A stretch of DNA of 64,000 bases from JAKAAZ01 sp963817855 (GCA_963817855.1 CAWFQA010000001.1:2108001-2172000), one strand, 5' to 3'; counted from the stretch's first letter, positions 36,379 to 45,766 are shown. Translations and numbers: made by a program. The notes: generated from the sequence alone by a model not told the origin.

Positions 36379-37200
36379 ATGGCAATGTATCTCATCTGGC
36401 TGCGGGTTGCGCTGGTTCTGTACGGCGTCTGCAGCCTTACGGTGATCCCAGATGTGCTGACCGGCCATGATCGCTGGCGCAAATTTGTGCACCCCGTCTG
36501 CGTCTCCGCTTTTTATTTTCATCTGGTTGCGCTGGTGGAAATGATGCGCCTTGCTCATCATTGGGTGCCGGCCAGCTTGCACGAGGTGGAAACCTCCTTC
36601 GCGCTTCTGCTAACCCTGACCTTCCTGGCGATTTACTGGCGGTATCGGGCGATTTCCTTCGGATTATTTGTGTTGCCGATCATTTTTCTGCTGCTACTTC
36701 TGCCGGCAGCGCAGCCGGACCACGCTCCGCTGTCCAGCGAGTGGATGCATAACGGATGGATCCTGCTGCATATCGCGCTGCTGCTGGTGGCCTACACCTT
36801 ATTGTTGTTCAGTCTGCTCTCCAGTCTGCTGTACCTGATTCAGGAACGGCTTTTGAAAAACAAGCAAATCGGCGGCATTTTCAGCCATCTGCCGCCGCTC
36901 GATACCATCGATCACATCGCGTTCGTAACCCTCGTGATCGGCTTGCCCTGCATGACGCTCGGCCTGCTGGCCGGCGCGTTGATTGCGCAGGAAAGCGTGG
37001 GAGCCGCCTATTTTCTCGACCCTAAAGTGCTGCTTTCGATCGGCATGTGGGTGCTCTACGTCTGGATGTTGTATGTCCGTCGCCACACCGGCCTGCGCGG
37101 CAAGCGAGCCGTCTATTTATCTTCGCTGGTATTTCTAATGGCGCTGACTGTTTGGGTGGCCAACCAGTTCAGCACCGTCCATAGGTTCCCAGCGCCATGA
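36379..37200 (+). CDS. hemX: HemX/CcsA-type cytochrome c assembly membrane protein
   Basis: 273 residues, eight predicted helices. Belongs to the CcsA/CcmC/HemX family: the Trp-rich core is weak ('EWMHNGWILLHIALLLVAYTLLLFSLLSSLLYLIQER'), but His residues in 'FHLVALVEMMRLAHHW' and 'HNGWILLHI' are placed as haem contacts. The stop overlaps hemA by ATGA, and in many bacteria HemX precedes hemA and affects GluTR level or haem handling. The first of two close ATGs (36379, 36385) was used. Function as c-type cytochrome assembly protein is the alternative. Confidence 0.75.
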   Translation: MAMYLIWLRVALVLYGVCSLTVIPDVLTGHDRWRKFVHPVCVSAFYFHLVALVEMMRLAHHWVPASLHEVETSFALLLTLTFLAIYWRYRAISFGLFVLPIIFLLLLLPAAQPDHAPLSSEWMHNGWILLHIALLLVAYTLLLFSLLSSLLYLIQERLLKNKQIGGIFSHLPPLDTIDHIAFVTLVIGLPCMTLGLLAGALIAQESVGAAYFLDPKVLLSIGMWVLYVWMLYVRRHTGLRGKRAVYLSSLVFLMALTVWVANQFSTVHRFPAP

Positions 37201-38654
37201 ACTTCGTCCTCATCGGCGTTAATCACAAATCTGCGCCATTGCAGGTGCGGGAAAGGCTTGCCATTCCGGCCGCCCGCCTTCAGGAAGCGACGCTTTCTTT
37301 GCTGAGCGTTCCGTGCGTGCGCGAAGGCATGATTCTTTCCACCTGCAATCGTGTCGAATTCCTTACCTTTCAGGAACCGGCGCAGGCCGATCTGCTGCAG
37401 TTTATCCAGAACTATTTCGCCATCGGTAAAGAAGCACTGCATCCGTATATGTACGAATACCGCGCGTCGGAAGTTGTCCGCCACGTGTTCCGAGTCGCTT
37501 CCAGTCTGGATTCACTCGTCGTTGGCGAACCGCAAATTTTGGGCCAGGTAAAAGAGTCCTATTCCTTAGCCAGATCTATCGGCGGCATCAACACCAACCT
37601 GGATCCTCTGATGCAGCGCGCCTTTACCGTCGCCCGCAAAGTACGCAACCAAACCAGCATCGGCATCTCTTCGGTATCGATCGCATCTGTGGCCGTCGAT
37701 CTGGCTCGCAAAATCTTCGGCTCGCTACAAGGAAAAACAGTTCTGTTGATGGGCGCTGGCAAGATGGGAGAGTTGGCCGCCCGCAGCATGATGCAGCAGG
37801 GAGCCAATACGATCTACATCTGCAACCGCACCTATGAACGCGCTGTCGAGCTTGCCGGAAAATTTCCTGGCGTTCGCTCGGAAAGCGGCTCTGCGACAGG
37901 CCAAACCGCAATCGTGCAGCCCATCTCGTATGATCTTCTTCACCAACATGCTGCAATGGCGGACATTATCGTCAGTTCCACCGGAGCCGAGGATCCCATG
38001 TTCAGGCGCACGCACGCGGAGCAATACATGCAGCGCCGCAAGCAGCGCCCAATGTTTTTTATCGACATCGCCGTGCCCCGCGACGTAGATCCGGAGATCA
38101 ACAATGTGGAAGGTGTGTTCGTTTACAATATCGACGATCTACAAGCTGTAGCCGTGTCGAACATGTCCAGCCGTGCCAAGGAAGCGATGGACGCCGAAGC
38201 GATTATTCGTGACGAAGTGGAGCGGTACACCCTGCGCATGCAGTCGCTCAACGGAGTTCCTTCTATCGTGGCCCTGCAGCAGACCCTGGAAGATGTTCGG
38301 CAGAATGAGATGCGCCGCATGGCTCCTCGTCTAGCGCAACTGTCGAGCGAGCAGCTGCAAGCGGTAGAGCAAATGACTCGCGCACTGGTCCACAAGCTGC
38401 AGCATGCGCCGATACAGGCCATCAAGCGCGCCGCGCAGGAAGGCGACCGCGAGACCTTAGCTGTGATTCAAAATGTATTTGACCTGGAGCATCACGAAAA
38501 GCCCACCGAACCGACCGGGTCAGCGGAAACGAGTGCGGGACAAAGTGATCAAGACGAGACTGCATTCATTCCCACTTCGGAAGCTTCCAGAGTTGAAGGC
38601 ACTGATTCCGCTCCTCTGAAATCGGCCCCCGTCAAGGAGGAAAGCTTACCTTGA
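37197..38654 (+). CDS. hemA: Glutamyl-tRNA reductase
   Basis: 485 residues. N-terminal catalytic domain with 'IGVNHKSAPLQVRERLA' and the nucleophile Cys in 'ILSTCNRVEF' (near residue 49), 'HVFRVASSLDSLVVGEPQILGQVK', NADPH domain 'VLLMGAGKMGELAARSM', and the C-terminal dimerisation helix 'ALVHKLQHAPIQAIKRAA'. It reduces glutamyl-tRNA to glutamate-1-semialdehyde, the first step of C5 haem synthesis. A Ser/Glu-rich tail of about 60 residues beyond the usual end is probably disordered. The stop overlaps the TTG of hemC. Confidence 0.95.
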   Translation: MNFVLIGVNHKSAPLQVRERLAIPAARLQEATLSLLSVPCVREGMILSTCNRVEFLTFQEPAQADLLQFIQNYFAIGKEALHPYMYEYRASEVVRHVFRVASSLDSLVVGEPQILGQVKESYSLARSIGGINTNLDPLMQRAFTVARKVRNQTSIGISSVSIASVAVDLARKIFGSLQGKTVLLMGAGKMGELAARSMMQQGANTIYICNRTYERAVELAGKFPGVRSESGSATGQTAIVQPISYDLLHQHAAMADIIVSSTGAEDPMFRRTHAEQYMQRRKQRPMFFIDIAVPRDVDPEINNVEGVFVYNIDDLQAVAVSNMSSRAKEAMDAEAIIRDEVERYTLRMQSLNGVPSIVALQQTLEDVRQNEMRRMAPRLAQLSSEQLQAVEQMTRALVHKLQHAPIQAIKRAAQEGDRETLAVIQNVFDLEHHEKPTEPTGSAETSAGQSDQDETAFIPTSEASRVEGTDSAPLKSAPVKEESLP

Positions 38655-39592
38655 TCCGTATTGGGAGTCGCGGTTCCGCCCTCGCCCGCTGGCAGGCAGA
38701 TCACATCGCTGCGCAGTTGCGTGACCGCGGTTACCAGGTCTCGATTGAGATTCTGGTCACAACAGGCGATCGCGTGCAGCATGCGCCATTCATGCAGGTC
38801 GGCACCAAGGGAATGTTCACCAAAGAGATTGAAGAGGCGCTGGCCGACGAGCGAATCGATCTCGCGGTTCATAGCCTGAAAGATTTGCCGACGGAGTTGT
38901 CAGAAGAGTTCATAATCGCGGCGATTCCAAGGCGTGCCGATCCGCGCGACGCGTTCGTCTCTGTTCGCCATGAGAATCTTGCCGCGCTACCGTCCGGCGC
39001 GGTTGTCGGAACCAGCAGTTTGCGACGCCAGGCGCAATTGCGCGCATTGCGCGCCGATATTAATATTCGCGAACTGCGCGGCAATGTGGATACCCGGCTC
39101 CGCAAACTGCACGAGGGACAATACGATGCCATCATTCTCGCTGCCGCAGGCTTGGATCGGCTGGGTCTCGCTGCTGATGTGAAGGAACTATTTTCGCCGC
39201 AACAAATGTGTCCGGCGGCGGGCCAGGGGGCACTTGCGATCGAGTGCCGGACAAATGACAATGCGACGCGCGCTGTCGTTTCCTCCCTCGATGATGCCGC
39301 GGCCCATTTCGCCGTGCTGGTGGAGCGTGCGGCGCTGGCTACGTTAGGCGGAGGCTGTCATCTTCCCGTGGGCGTGTATTGCGAGCGCGCGAACAATGGC
39401 TGGACTGTGGTGGGAGTTGTCGCTCGCCCGGACGGATCGCAAATTTTGCGAGAACAGATGGAATTGCATCAAGAGCGCCCGTCAGTTGAAGATGCGGGTC
39501 GCGCAATGGCAAATCGATTGTTAGCGCGCGGCGCGGCAGAGTTTCTTGCGGCTGCTGAAAGTGCTCCGCCGGCAGGAACTCCAGCCAGATGA
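38651..39592 (+). CDS. hemC: Porphobilinogen deaminase (hydroxymethylbilane synthase)
   Basis: 313 residues with a TTG start that overlaps the hemA stop (TTGA). The coding sequence begins at once with the conserved 'IRIGSRGSALARWQA', and 'gtcaaggaggaaag' upstream supplies a Shine-Dalgarno. Motifs: 'HSLKDLPTEL', 'GTSSLRRQAQL', 'LRGNVDTRLRKL', 'AAAGLDRLGL' and the cofactor-binding Cys in 'LGGGCHLPVG'. Polymerises four porphobilinogens to hydroxymethylbilane in the cytoplasm. Translational coupling to hemA and hemD keeps the three steps together. Confidence 0.95.
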   Translation: MIRIGSRGSALARWQADHIAAQLRDRGYQVSIEILVTTGDRVQHAPFMQVGTKGMFTKEIEEALADERIDLAVHSLKDLPTELSEEFIIAAIPRRADPRDAFVSVRHENLAALPSGAVVGTSSLRRQAQLRALRADINIRELRGNVDTRLRKLHEGQYDAIILAAAGLDRLGLAADVKELFSPQQMCPAAGQGALAIECRTNDNATRAVVSSLDDAAAHFAVLVERAALATLGGGCHLPVGVYCERANNGWTVVGVVARPDGSQILREQMELHQERPSVEDAGRAMANRLLARGAAEFLAAAESAPPAGTPAR

Positions 39593-40389
39593 AACCGCTC
39601 GCCGGACGGAAGATTCTCATCACACGCGCCAGGCACCAGGCTCAATCGCTGGCGAGCGCGCTGGAAGAAAAGGGCGCGACCGTCGTCGCAATTCCGGCTA
39701 TCGAGATTATCCCGCCAGATTCCTACGATGAGTTGAATGCGGTGCTGTGGAACGCCAAAAAATATCAATGGCTGGTCGTCACCAGCGCGAACGGCGCCGA
39801 AGTGTTGGCCGAGCGACTTTCCGTCTTGAAACTGCCGATCGTCACGCTCGATGCTCTAAAGATTGCAGCCATCGGTCCGGCGACCGCACGCGCTCTCAGG
39901 GAAATGGGCCTGCACGTCGATGAAATTCCTAAACAGGCCATCGCAGAATCGCTACTGGAATCGTTGCGGGACCAGGTGAAGGGCAAGAATGTTTTGTTAG
40001 TTCGCGCCAAGGTGGCGCGCGATGTGCTTCCGGAGGGACTCCGAAACGCCGGCGCAACTGTGGATGTAGCCGACGCGTATCAGACCGTCGTTCCTGCGAC
40101 CTCCGCCGCCGACGTGCGCCTTCTGTTCTCGGAACCGAGCCGGATCCCGGATGTGGTCACGTTTACCAGTTCTTCCACGGTGACAAATTTTTTCCGGCTG
40201 CTGCACGAAGCGAATGTACCCGCGTGGCCGACTGGAATGGCCGCGGCCTCCATCGGTCCCATTACCAGCGGAACGCTTCGTCGCCACGGCATCGAACCCG
40301 CCGTTGAGGCGACGGAATATACCATCGCTGGCGTAGTCGAAGCGCTATGCCGCTGGTCGACAGCGCATGCATCACCCGCGAATCGTTAG
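39589..40389 (+). CDS. hemD: Uroporphyrinogen-III synthase
   Basis: 266 residues, start overlapping hemC by ATGA. Low conservation is normal for HemD, but 'RKILITRARHQAQSLASALEEKGA', 'WLVVTSANGAEVLAERL', 'AAIGPATARALREMGL', 'VTFTSSSTVTNFF' and 'AASIGPITSGTLRRHG' match the two-domain fold. It closes hydroxymethylbilane to uroporphyrinogen III. Its end overlaps the 3' end of nth on the other strand by four bases. Confidence 0.9.
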   Translation: MKPLAGRKILITRARHQAQSLASALEEKGATVVAIPAIEIIPPDSYDELNAVLWNAKKYQWLVVTSANGAEVLAERLSVLKLPIVTLDALKIAAIGPATARALREMGLHVDEIPKQAIAESLLESLRDQVKGKNVLLVRAKVARDVLPEGLRNAGATVDVADAYQTVVPATSAADVRLLFSEPSRIPDVVTFTSSSTVTNFFRLLHEANVPAWPTGMAAASIGPITSGTLRRHGIEPAVEATEYTIAGVVEALCRWSTAHASPANR

Positions 40390-41147
40390 TGCGTGCTCCA
40401 CGTCTTATCTTTGGAGTTGCAAAGGTCTTCCAGAAAGCAATCGGCGCAGCGAGGTTTCCGCGCGATGCAAATTTCCCGTCCAAAATGAATTAAGCGATGG
40501 GAGAAGTCGATCCAGGCTGGCTGCGGAATCAACTGCATCATATCCTGCTCGATCTTTTCAGGCGTCGTCGACTTCGTCAGTTCCAGTCGCTGCGTGATGC
40601 GCATCACGTGTGTATCCACCACCACGCCCAGCGGAATTTTGTACCATGATCCCGAAACGACATTCGCCGTCTTGCGCGCCACGCCGGGGATTGTCAGCAA
40701 TTCATCCATCGTCTGCGGAATTTTGCCGCCAAATTCTGCAACAACCATCTGCGCTGCGCCGATAATGTTCTTCGCCTTGTTGCGGAAAAATCCCGTGGTC
40801 CGGATCATCTCTTCCACTTCCGCCTGAGAAGCTTTCGCCATTGCCTGTGGAGTAGGGAAGCGCTTGAACAGCGCCGGCGTCACTATATTGACACGCACAT
40901 CCGTGCACTGCGCGGAAAGAATGGTCGCGACCATCAGCTCCCAGGCGTTGCGATGGTGCAGCGCACAGACTGCTTTGGGATAATGTTCCGCGAGTCGTTG
41001 CAGGATCGTTCCCACCCGTTGCGGATTCGTCGGATCGCCGGCAGACTTCTTCTTTGCAACGCGCGCCAGCACCGCCTTCGTGCTCGGTACGTTCTTCTGT
41101 GCCGCGGTTTTTTTCTGCGGACGTGCGGTCGGCACTGGTTTATCCAA
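40386..41147 (-). CDS. nth: Endonuclease III (DNA glycosylase/AP lyase)
   Basis: 253 residues including a Lys/Ala-rich N-terminal extension of about 40 residues. Core: 'LMVATILSAQCTDVRVN', the helix-hairpin-helix 'LLTIPGVARKTANVV' with catalytic Lys, catalytic Asp in 'GVVVDTHVMRITQRL', and the 4Fe-4S loop 'CIARKPRCADCFLEDLC' with all four Cys. Removes oxidised pyrimidines. The first eight bases overlap the end of hemQ, so the two are translationally coupled. Extension might be mis-assigned; a start nearer 'NPQRVGTILQ' is possible. Confidence 0.92.
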   Translation of the reverse strand: MDKPVPTARPQKKTAAQKNVPSTKAVLARVAKKKSAGDPTNPQRVGTILQRLAEHYPKAVCALHHRNAWELMVATILSAQCTDVRVNIVTPALFKRFPTPQAMAKASQAEVEEMIRTTGFFRNKAKNIIGAAQMVVAEFGGKIPQTMDELLTIPGVARKTANVVSGSWYKIPLGVVVDTHVMRITQRLELTKSTTPEKIEQDMMQLIPQPAWIDFSHRLIHFGREICIARKPRCADCFLEDLCNSKDKTWSTH

Positions 41148-41925
41148 CCCGATCCAGCATCTCCTGCGCGGTCATGCGCACGCAGGTAAAGATGGGATAA
41201 TCCTTCAGCGTGTAGGCGCTGATTTCCGTGCCGCGCAGTTGCTCGACCAAGTCGAGAAAATCTTCCGGATAATTAGTCTCGAACGCCACCACAAATTCCT
41301 GATCATCCAGGCCGAAGGAATATGTCGTATTCAGCTTCACACGCGGGTACAAATGTCCAACGCGAATATGTTCCGTCATCAAGCGCTGCCGCTCATCTTT
41401 CGGAAGCAGATACCAGGCACGCGTTTTCCAGAATGGATACACGAAGATATATTTTTGCTTACCGGGTCGCAAAAACCCGCGTGAATCCGCTTGCCCTTCA
41501 TGTTCGTGGCCGATCAGATATTGCGAACGCTTGGTCATCGCCAGATAACTGAACGCGGTTTCAAGATAGCCGCCCATGGGTGTCCCCATCAGCTCCGCAG
41601 TCATCTGGTTCAAGTCGTCCACAGTCGTACAAATGCGCCACAGCATCATGTCGCACTCGCTGCGTGTTCCCACGGTGGAATACGTCAGGGTCAACATCCG
41701 ATCCGCTTGATTCCAGCGCTCCAGCACGGCAGCCACGGCGCTCTTGTGCGCGGCGCGCTCCTCGGCGGGCAGGCGACGCCACTCCGGCATCACTTTCAAG
41801 AATTGGAAGGAGACAATCTGCCGCTTCATCTCTTTTTCTTTGGGAGCTTCTTTCGCGGGAGCGGTCTGGGAGGCAGCGGCGTGTGCCGTCTCGGTTGCGA
41901 TTTCAGTGGTGACAGCGTGAGTCAT
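41140..41925 (-). CDS. hemQ: HemQ-type coproheme decarboxylase (chlorite dismutase family)
   Basis: 261 residues; 'aggag' precedes the ATG at 41925. After an Ala/Glu-rich start (about 32 residues) the family core begins: 'VSFQFLKVMPEWRRL', 'SECDMMLWRI', 'YIFVYPFWKTRAWYLLPKDERQRLM', 'RVGHLYPRVKLNTTYSFGLDDQEFVVAFE'. The His in 'GHLYP' is the expected haem-iron ligand and the Tyr in 'FVYPFWK' matches the Tyr of HemQ enzymes. The Arg needed for chlorite breakdown is not evident. Location next to hemA/C/D supports the last step of the coproporphyrin-dependent haem route. Confidence 0.87.
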   Translation of the reverse strand: MTHAVTTEIATETAHAAASQTAPAKEAPKEKEMKRQIVSFQFLKVMPEWRRLPAEERAAHKSAVAAVLERWNQADRMLTLTYSTVGTRSECDMMLWRICTTVDDLNQMTAELMGTPMGGYLETAFSYLAMTKRSQYLIGHEHEGQADSRGFLRPGKQKYIFVYPFWKTRAWYLLPKDERQRLMTEHIRVGHLYPRVKLNTTYSFGLDDQEFVVAFETNYPEDFLDLVEQLRGTEISAYTLKDYPIFTCVRMTAQEMLDRVG

Positions 41926-42048
41926 CGATTTCTCCTGTTGCTATCCATCATGCTAGCAAAAACCACTCGCAATTGTGCTCGCCGTCACATTCACCGAATA
42001 TCTTCGCAACGACCGCTATACTGCTGACAGACCGCATTCAATCGCTCG

Positions 42049-42687
42049 ATGACAGAAAAAATTCTCACCTTCCTTGTTCCCTGGATCACCGGAATCATCT
42101 CCCACATCGGCTATGCGGGCGTTGCTATGCTGATGGCCATTGAGTCGGCCTGCATTCCCCTGCCGTCGGAAATCATTATGCCGTTCGCTGGATACCTGGT
42201 TTATCTGCATAGGTTCAGCCTGATTTGGGTTGCTACCGCCGGAGCGATCGGCTGCAATATCGGCTCAGCAATCGCGTACTGGATCGGCGCATACGGCGGC
42301 CGACCCCTGGTCGAAAAATACGGCCGCTATGTCCTGTTGAATCGCCGTGATCTGGATCGCACGACATACTTGTTCAACCGCCATGGAATGATCACGGTTC
42401 TGGTCGCGCGCATACTGCCGGTCGTGCGCACATTTATTGCGCTCCCCGCCGGCATCAGCCGCATGCCTCAACTCAGGTTTCATATCTACACATTTGTAGG
42501 CTCATGGCCCTGGTGTTTTGCCTTGGCCTATGCCGGAATGAAGCTGGGCAATGCCTGGAATACCGATCCCCGATTGAAACATATCCTTCATCGAGCAGAC
42601 GCGGCGATTCTGCTGCTGCTTGCGACGGGTGTGGTCTGGTTTATTTGGACCCACTGGAAAAATCGAGCGGCGCAGAACGAAGCTTAA
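42049..42687 (+). CDS. DedA-family membrane protein
   Basis: 212 residues with the DedA/SNARE-associated (VTT) domain: 'GVAMLMAIESACIPLPSEIIMPFAGYL', 'GSAIAYWIGAYGGRPLVEKYG', 'FNRHGMITVLVARILPVVRTFIALPAG' and final helix 'LLLLATGVVWFIW'. These proteins sit in the inner membrane and are linked to lipid-carrier recycling (undecaprenyl phosphate flipping) and proton balance. Divergent from hemQ, about 120 bp away. The basic tail is usual. Confidence 0.88.
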   Translation: MTEKILTFLVPWITGIISHIGYAGVAMLMAIESACIPLPSEIIMPFAGYLVYLHRFSLIWVATAGAIGCNIGSAIAYWIGAYGGRPLVEKYGRYVLLNRRDLDRTTYLFNRHGMITVLVARILPVVRTFIALPAGISRMPQLRFHIYTFVGSWPWCFALAYAGMKLGNAWNTDPRLKHILHRADAAILLLLATGVVWFIWTHWKNRAAQNEA

Positions 42688-42747
42688 GTTTGATGTGCCA
42701 CAAGGATCCGGTGTATGGAGTGCCGATCGTTCAGCCGAAGAACAACT

Positions 42748-43608
42748 CTATCCTCCCGCCAGTAGAATCGGAAGCGTCGGCGTCGTCGATCCGCCAGATT
42801 TCTCCATGGTCACGCCGAATGCTTTCGCCTGGATTCCCTTGGGCAGATGAGGCAGCAGGACACTCGCCATTCCTTGCGCATCTGGTTGGAATGTTCCAGC
42901 GGGGATGGGAGCGCTTCCGTTTGCAGGAATGACCCATAACTCGTAGGTCTTATTCGGCGGCAAGGGGGTCAGATGTCTTGCGGTAAATACCAACGCGCCA
43001 CGACTCTTCAGATATACGGCGTCGCCGGAAGGCTCGGGCTGCGCATGGGCAGAGACGAGAGTCACTCGCTGTGATTTCGGCGAAGTTAAGACTTCAACTA
43101 TTTCTCGAGCCCTTTCCGCGGCCGCATTGGTTTGATTCAACTGCGCAGTCTCAACGGCCAGGCGATGTTCCACGTTCTGCCGCACATCGCGAAGGTGAAC
43201 CGCGTAGAACAGGAAAGCCAAAGCTGCCACCCATCCACCCCAGACTAGCGCCGGATTTGTGCGCCGAACGCGGACTGCCTTGATTTCAGCGGATCCATCT
43301 CGATCTGGCTCGGTGAAACTCTGAAGGGGTGCCGACTTGATTGCGTTGGAGGCCGAAGAAACCCCGGCGGCCTGCATTAGGCGTTCCTTTGCCGATGCTG
43401 GAGGCGGAATTTGGGGAACCGACATTGCCATCCGCGCAAAATCGGCACGCATCTGCGCCGCCTCAGCGCTGCACTCCGGGCATCGCTGCATGTGCACCCG
43501 CACCTGTTCCGTGACAGCCGCATCTGCCTTCGATTCAGGCGCGCCAGCAGGCGTACCCAGGCAAAAGAGGATCAGGTCATCCATATCGGGATGGAGATCG
43601 GGCGTCAT
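42748..43608 (-). CDS. Anti-sigma factor with RskA-type C-terminal domain
   Basis: 286 residues; the start overlaps the sigma-factor stop by ATGA. N-terminal zinc-finger-like part (His/Cys: 'HMQRCPECSAEAAQM', near residues 38-52), one transmembrane helix ('LVWGGWVAALAFLFYAVHL', near 130), a short coiled stretch, and the periplasmic RskA/anti-sigma-K domain ('LPPNKTYELWVIPANGSAPIPAGTF', 'AKAFGVTMEKSGG'). It probably holds the ECF sigma factor at the membrane until a signal triggers release. Confidence 0.85.
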   Translation of the reverse strand: MTPDLHPDMDDLILFCLGTPAGAPESKADAAVTEQVRVHMQRCPECSAEAAQMRADFARMAMSVPQIPPPASAKERLMQAAGVSSASNAIKSAPLQSFTEPDRDGSAEIKAVRVRRTNPALVWGGWVAALAFLFYAVHLRDVRQNVEHRLAVETAQLNQTNAAAERAREIVEVLTSPKSQRVTLVSAHAQPEPSGDAVYLKSRGALVFTARHLTPLPPNKTYELWVIPANGSAPIPAGTFQPDAQGMASVLLPHLPKGIQAKAFGVTMEKSGGSTTPTLPILLAGG

Positions 43609-44264
43609 CCGGAGACTTCCAATGCCTTTCGTATCGAGATCAATGCCGACCGTATCCGCGTTTTCACTGTTCCCAACGGCTGTCCGGTCTTTGCTGCAAT
43701 TTCCACGTGCGTCTGTCCCTCAAAAAATGCCATCTCCAATGTCGTGCGCTGATCCGGCGACAGGCTATCCAGCACCATCCGGACTTTGGCGATCATCATA
43801 TTGCGAGCGGCCTCGGTCCCCATGTCGGCCGAATTGGCCAACTGTAAATCGTCAACGTTTTCGAACCTGCGACTGCCCCGGATGCGATCGATGGCCCGAT
43901 TTCTGGTTACCACCGCAAGCCATCCGCAAAGGCTTCCGCGATGGTCGCTGAAGCTCTCGGGTTGCTGCCACAATTTCAAAAAGACCTCTTGCATTACGTC
44001 TTCTGCCGCCGCAGTATCGCGCAACACACGCATGGCGACGGAGTACACCATGGTCGAGTACTGGTCATACATATGCGACAAAGCTTCGGGCTGCCGTCTC
44101 CGCAGTTGGTCCATCAGCTGCCGGTCCATCTGTTGCTGGTCCGTCAGACTGCCGTCTTGCGGTGGCGTGTCGGGCAAAGGAATAGCTCGATTGGAAAAGA
44201 TTAACTCGCGTGCCTGCGCACACGGTCGACACTCCACCGTACACGGTTCATTTATCCAGCGCAA
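43605..44264 (-). CDS. ECF RNA polymerase sigma factor
   Basis: 219 residues as annotated; the first 45 or so are poorly conserved, so translation may begin at 44129 instead. Region 2 is 'LSHMYDQYSTMVYSVAMRVLRDTAAAEDVMQEVFLKLWQQ', with 'WLAVVTRNRAIDRIRGSRR' after it. Region 4 is 'LSPDQRTTLEMAFFEGQTHVEIAAKTGQPLGTVKTRIRSAL', a normal -35-binding helix-turn-helix. Pair with the RskA-like anti-sigma gene. The target promoters are unknown; an autoregulated promoter would lie in 44265-44520. Confidence 0.9.
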   Translation of the reverse strand: MRWINEPCTVECRPCAQARELIFSNRAIPLPDTPPQDGSLTDQQQMDRQLMDQLRRRQPEALSHMYDQYSTMVYSVAMRVLRDTAAAEDVMQEVFLKLWQQPESFSDHRGSLCGWLAVVTRNRAIDRIRGSRRFENVDDLQLANSADMGTEAARNMMIAKVRMVLDSLSPDQRTTLEMAFFEGQTHVEIAAKTGQPLGTVKTRIRSALISIRKALEVSG

Positions 44265-44520
44265 ATGGTGAGATTGTCACATGATACGTACGAGAAAGGT
44301 TGCCTAACGGATTGCCAATAAAAGCAACGGCAGGCCGGTCGAAAACTTGGAGTTACCAGGGCTTCGCCACGCCGTTCTCGCGAGGATGATCGTTGAGAAT
44401 AGAACGAATTTCGCGTCCGCCCCTTCAGTATCGGCATCCTACATGTTGAAAACCTTCTGCGTTTGTTGCCGCTTAGCAGTACCTCTCGTGAACGTTATTC
44501 TAAATGAAAGGATCTTGAAT

Positions 44521-45093
44521 ATGGCCAAAACTGCGGTGAGCGAACCCTTCCTGACCGATGTGAAAACCCTGCGTGAACGGGCCCGCAAGAGTATTGCAAA
44601 AGGAGCGGTGACGCAGAATTATGGCGGCGATGTGAAGCAGACCATCGACATTCTACAGGCTGTGCTGGCAACGGAAATCGTCTGTGTTCTGCGCTACACC
44701 ATGCATGCTGTTTCGGCGACTGGAATCTCCAGCGACAGCGTCAAGGAAGAGTTCGCGCAGCACGCCAAGGAGGAGCAAGGACACATGATGGTGGTTGCGG
44801 AGCGCATTAACCAGCTCGGCGGCAAGCCGAATTTCGATCCGGAAGGGCTGACCAGTCGCTCCGCTTCGCAATATGCTGAAGGCGGCGACCTGATTGGCAT
44901 GATCAAGGAAAATCTGATCGCCGAGCGCATTGCGGTGGAGCATTATCGCGAACTGGTCCGCTTTTTCGGCGACAAGGACACCACGACGCGCGTCATGTTG
45001 GAACGCATCCTCGGCAATGAAGAAGAGCATGCCAACGACATGCACGACCTGCTGGTCGCGCATGAAGGACGCCCAATGTTGCCGAAGGATTAA
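44521..45093 (+). CDS. Ferritin-like (bacterioferritin/Dps-type) protein
   Basis: 190 residues from the ATG at 44521, preceded by 'gaaagga'. The four-helix ferritin fold has a complete di-iron pattern: Glu in 'LATEIVCVLRY', ExxH in 'KEEQGHMMVVAERI', Glu in 'LIAERIAVEHYRELVRFF' and ExxH in 'NEEEHANDMHDLL'. No haem-binding Met typical of bacterioferritin is obvious, so iron storage or peroxide detoxification in a Dps-like shell are both possible. Stand-alone gene divergent from the sigma factor, which could control it. Confidence 0.83.
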   Translation: MAKTAVSEPFLTDVKTLRERARKSIAKGAVTQNYGGDVKQTIDILQAVLATEIVCVLRYTMHAVSATGISSDSVKEEFAQHAKEEQGHMMVVAERINQLGGKPNFDPEGLTSRSASQYAEGGDLIGMIKENLIAERIAVEHYRELVRFFGDKDTTTRVMLERILGNEEEHANDMHDLLVAHEGRPMLPKD

Positions 45094-45227
45094 AGTGCAT
45101 TTGCCGGGCATCCAAGCCGATTTCATTCATTAATTCAGCCAGAAACCGCTGGTTCTGCTAGATTTAGCCTACATTGCAGCGCGAGGTCGCAGCCGCCTGC
45201 AAAAGTTCGTTCGAACGAGGAATTGAT

Positions 45228-45488
45228 ATGTTCATACTCTGGTGGATCATCGTCGGGATCATCGCGGGTTGGATCACAGGCAAGATCATGAGCGGCGGAG
45301 GATATGGCGTATTCATGGATATGGTGATTGGCATTATTGGCGCGATCATCGGCGGTTATATCATGCGATCGCTGGGACATGCCGGCAGCGGTGGCTTCGT
45401 CTACACCATTGTTGTTGCGGTCTTCGGAGCCGTGCTGCTTACCCTTTTGCTGCGGCTAGTCACGCGCGGCCGAGTGAGACAGATTTAG
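45228..45488 (+). CDS. GlsB/YeaQ/YmgE-type small membrane protein
   Basis: 86 residues with three hydrophobic helices rich in Gly: 'WWIIVGIIAGWITGKIM', 'VIGIIGAIIGGYIM', 'TIVVAVFGAVLLTLLLRL'. The transglycosylase-associated family (PF04226) has this size and Gly-zipper pattern and is often stress-induced. ATG after 'cgagg'. It follows the ferritin-like gene by 134 bp; both may be stress-regulated, an inference only. Confidence 0.85.
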   Translation: MFILWWIIVGIIAGWITGKIMSGGGYGVFMDMVIGIIGAIIGGYIMRSLGHAGSGGFVYTIVVAVFGAVLLTLLLRLVTRGRVRQI

Positions 45489-45766
45489 CTGCGTCTCTCA
45501 AATAACGCTGTTATTCAGTAATCAGGCCTGGGAGTTCCAACGATGTCTGTTCGGATTTCCAGGTCTTTCCTTTTTGTGTCATAGCCTTGCGATGATCCGC
45601 AAAACAACAAACTTCTGGCAAGCTGCGAGCCGTTTTTTGGCTATGCGGAAGAGCGGTCTGTCCGCTATTTGGTTGAGAGTGCATCTAAGGGACTGGGTCC
45701 GTCGGGACCATGTATGGGCTTCCTTGATTCAGGGGGAGCCATGGTTAGAAAGGAACCTACGACGGC

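Noticed and set aside
41140..41925. True chlorite dismutase
   Set aside because: The distal Arg expected for chlorite breakdown is not evident and the gene sits in a haem-synthesis block, so HemQ is favoured.
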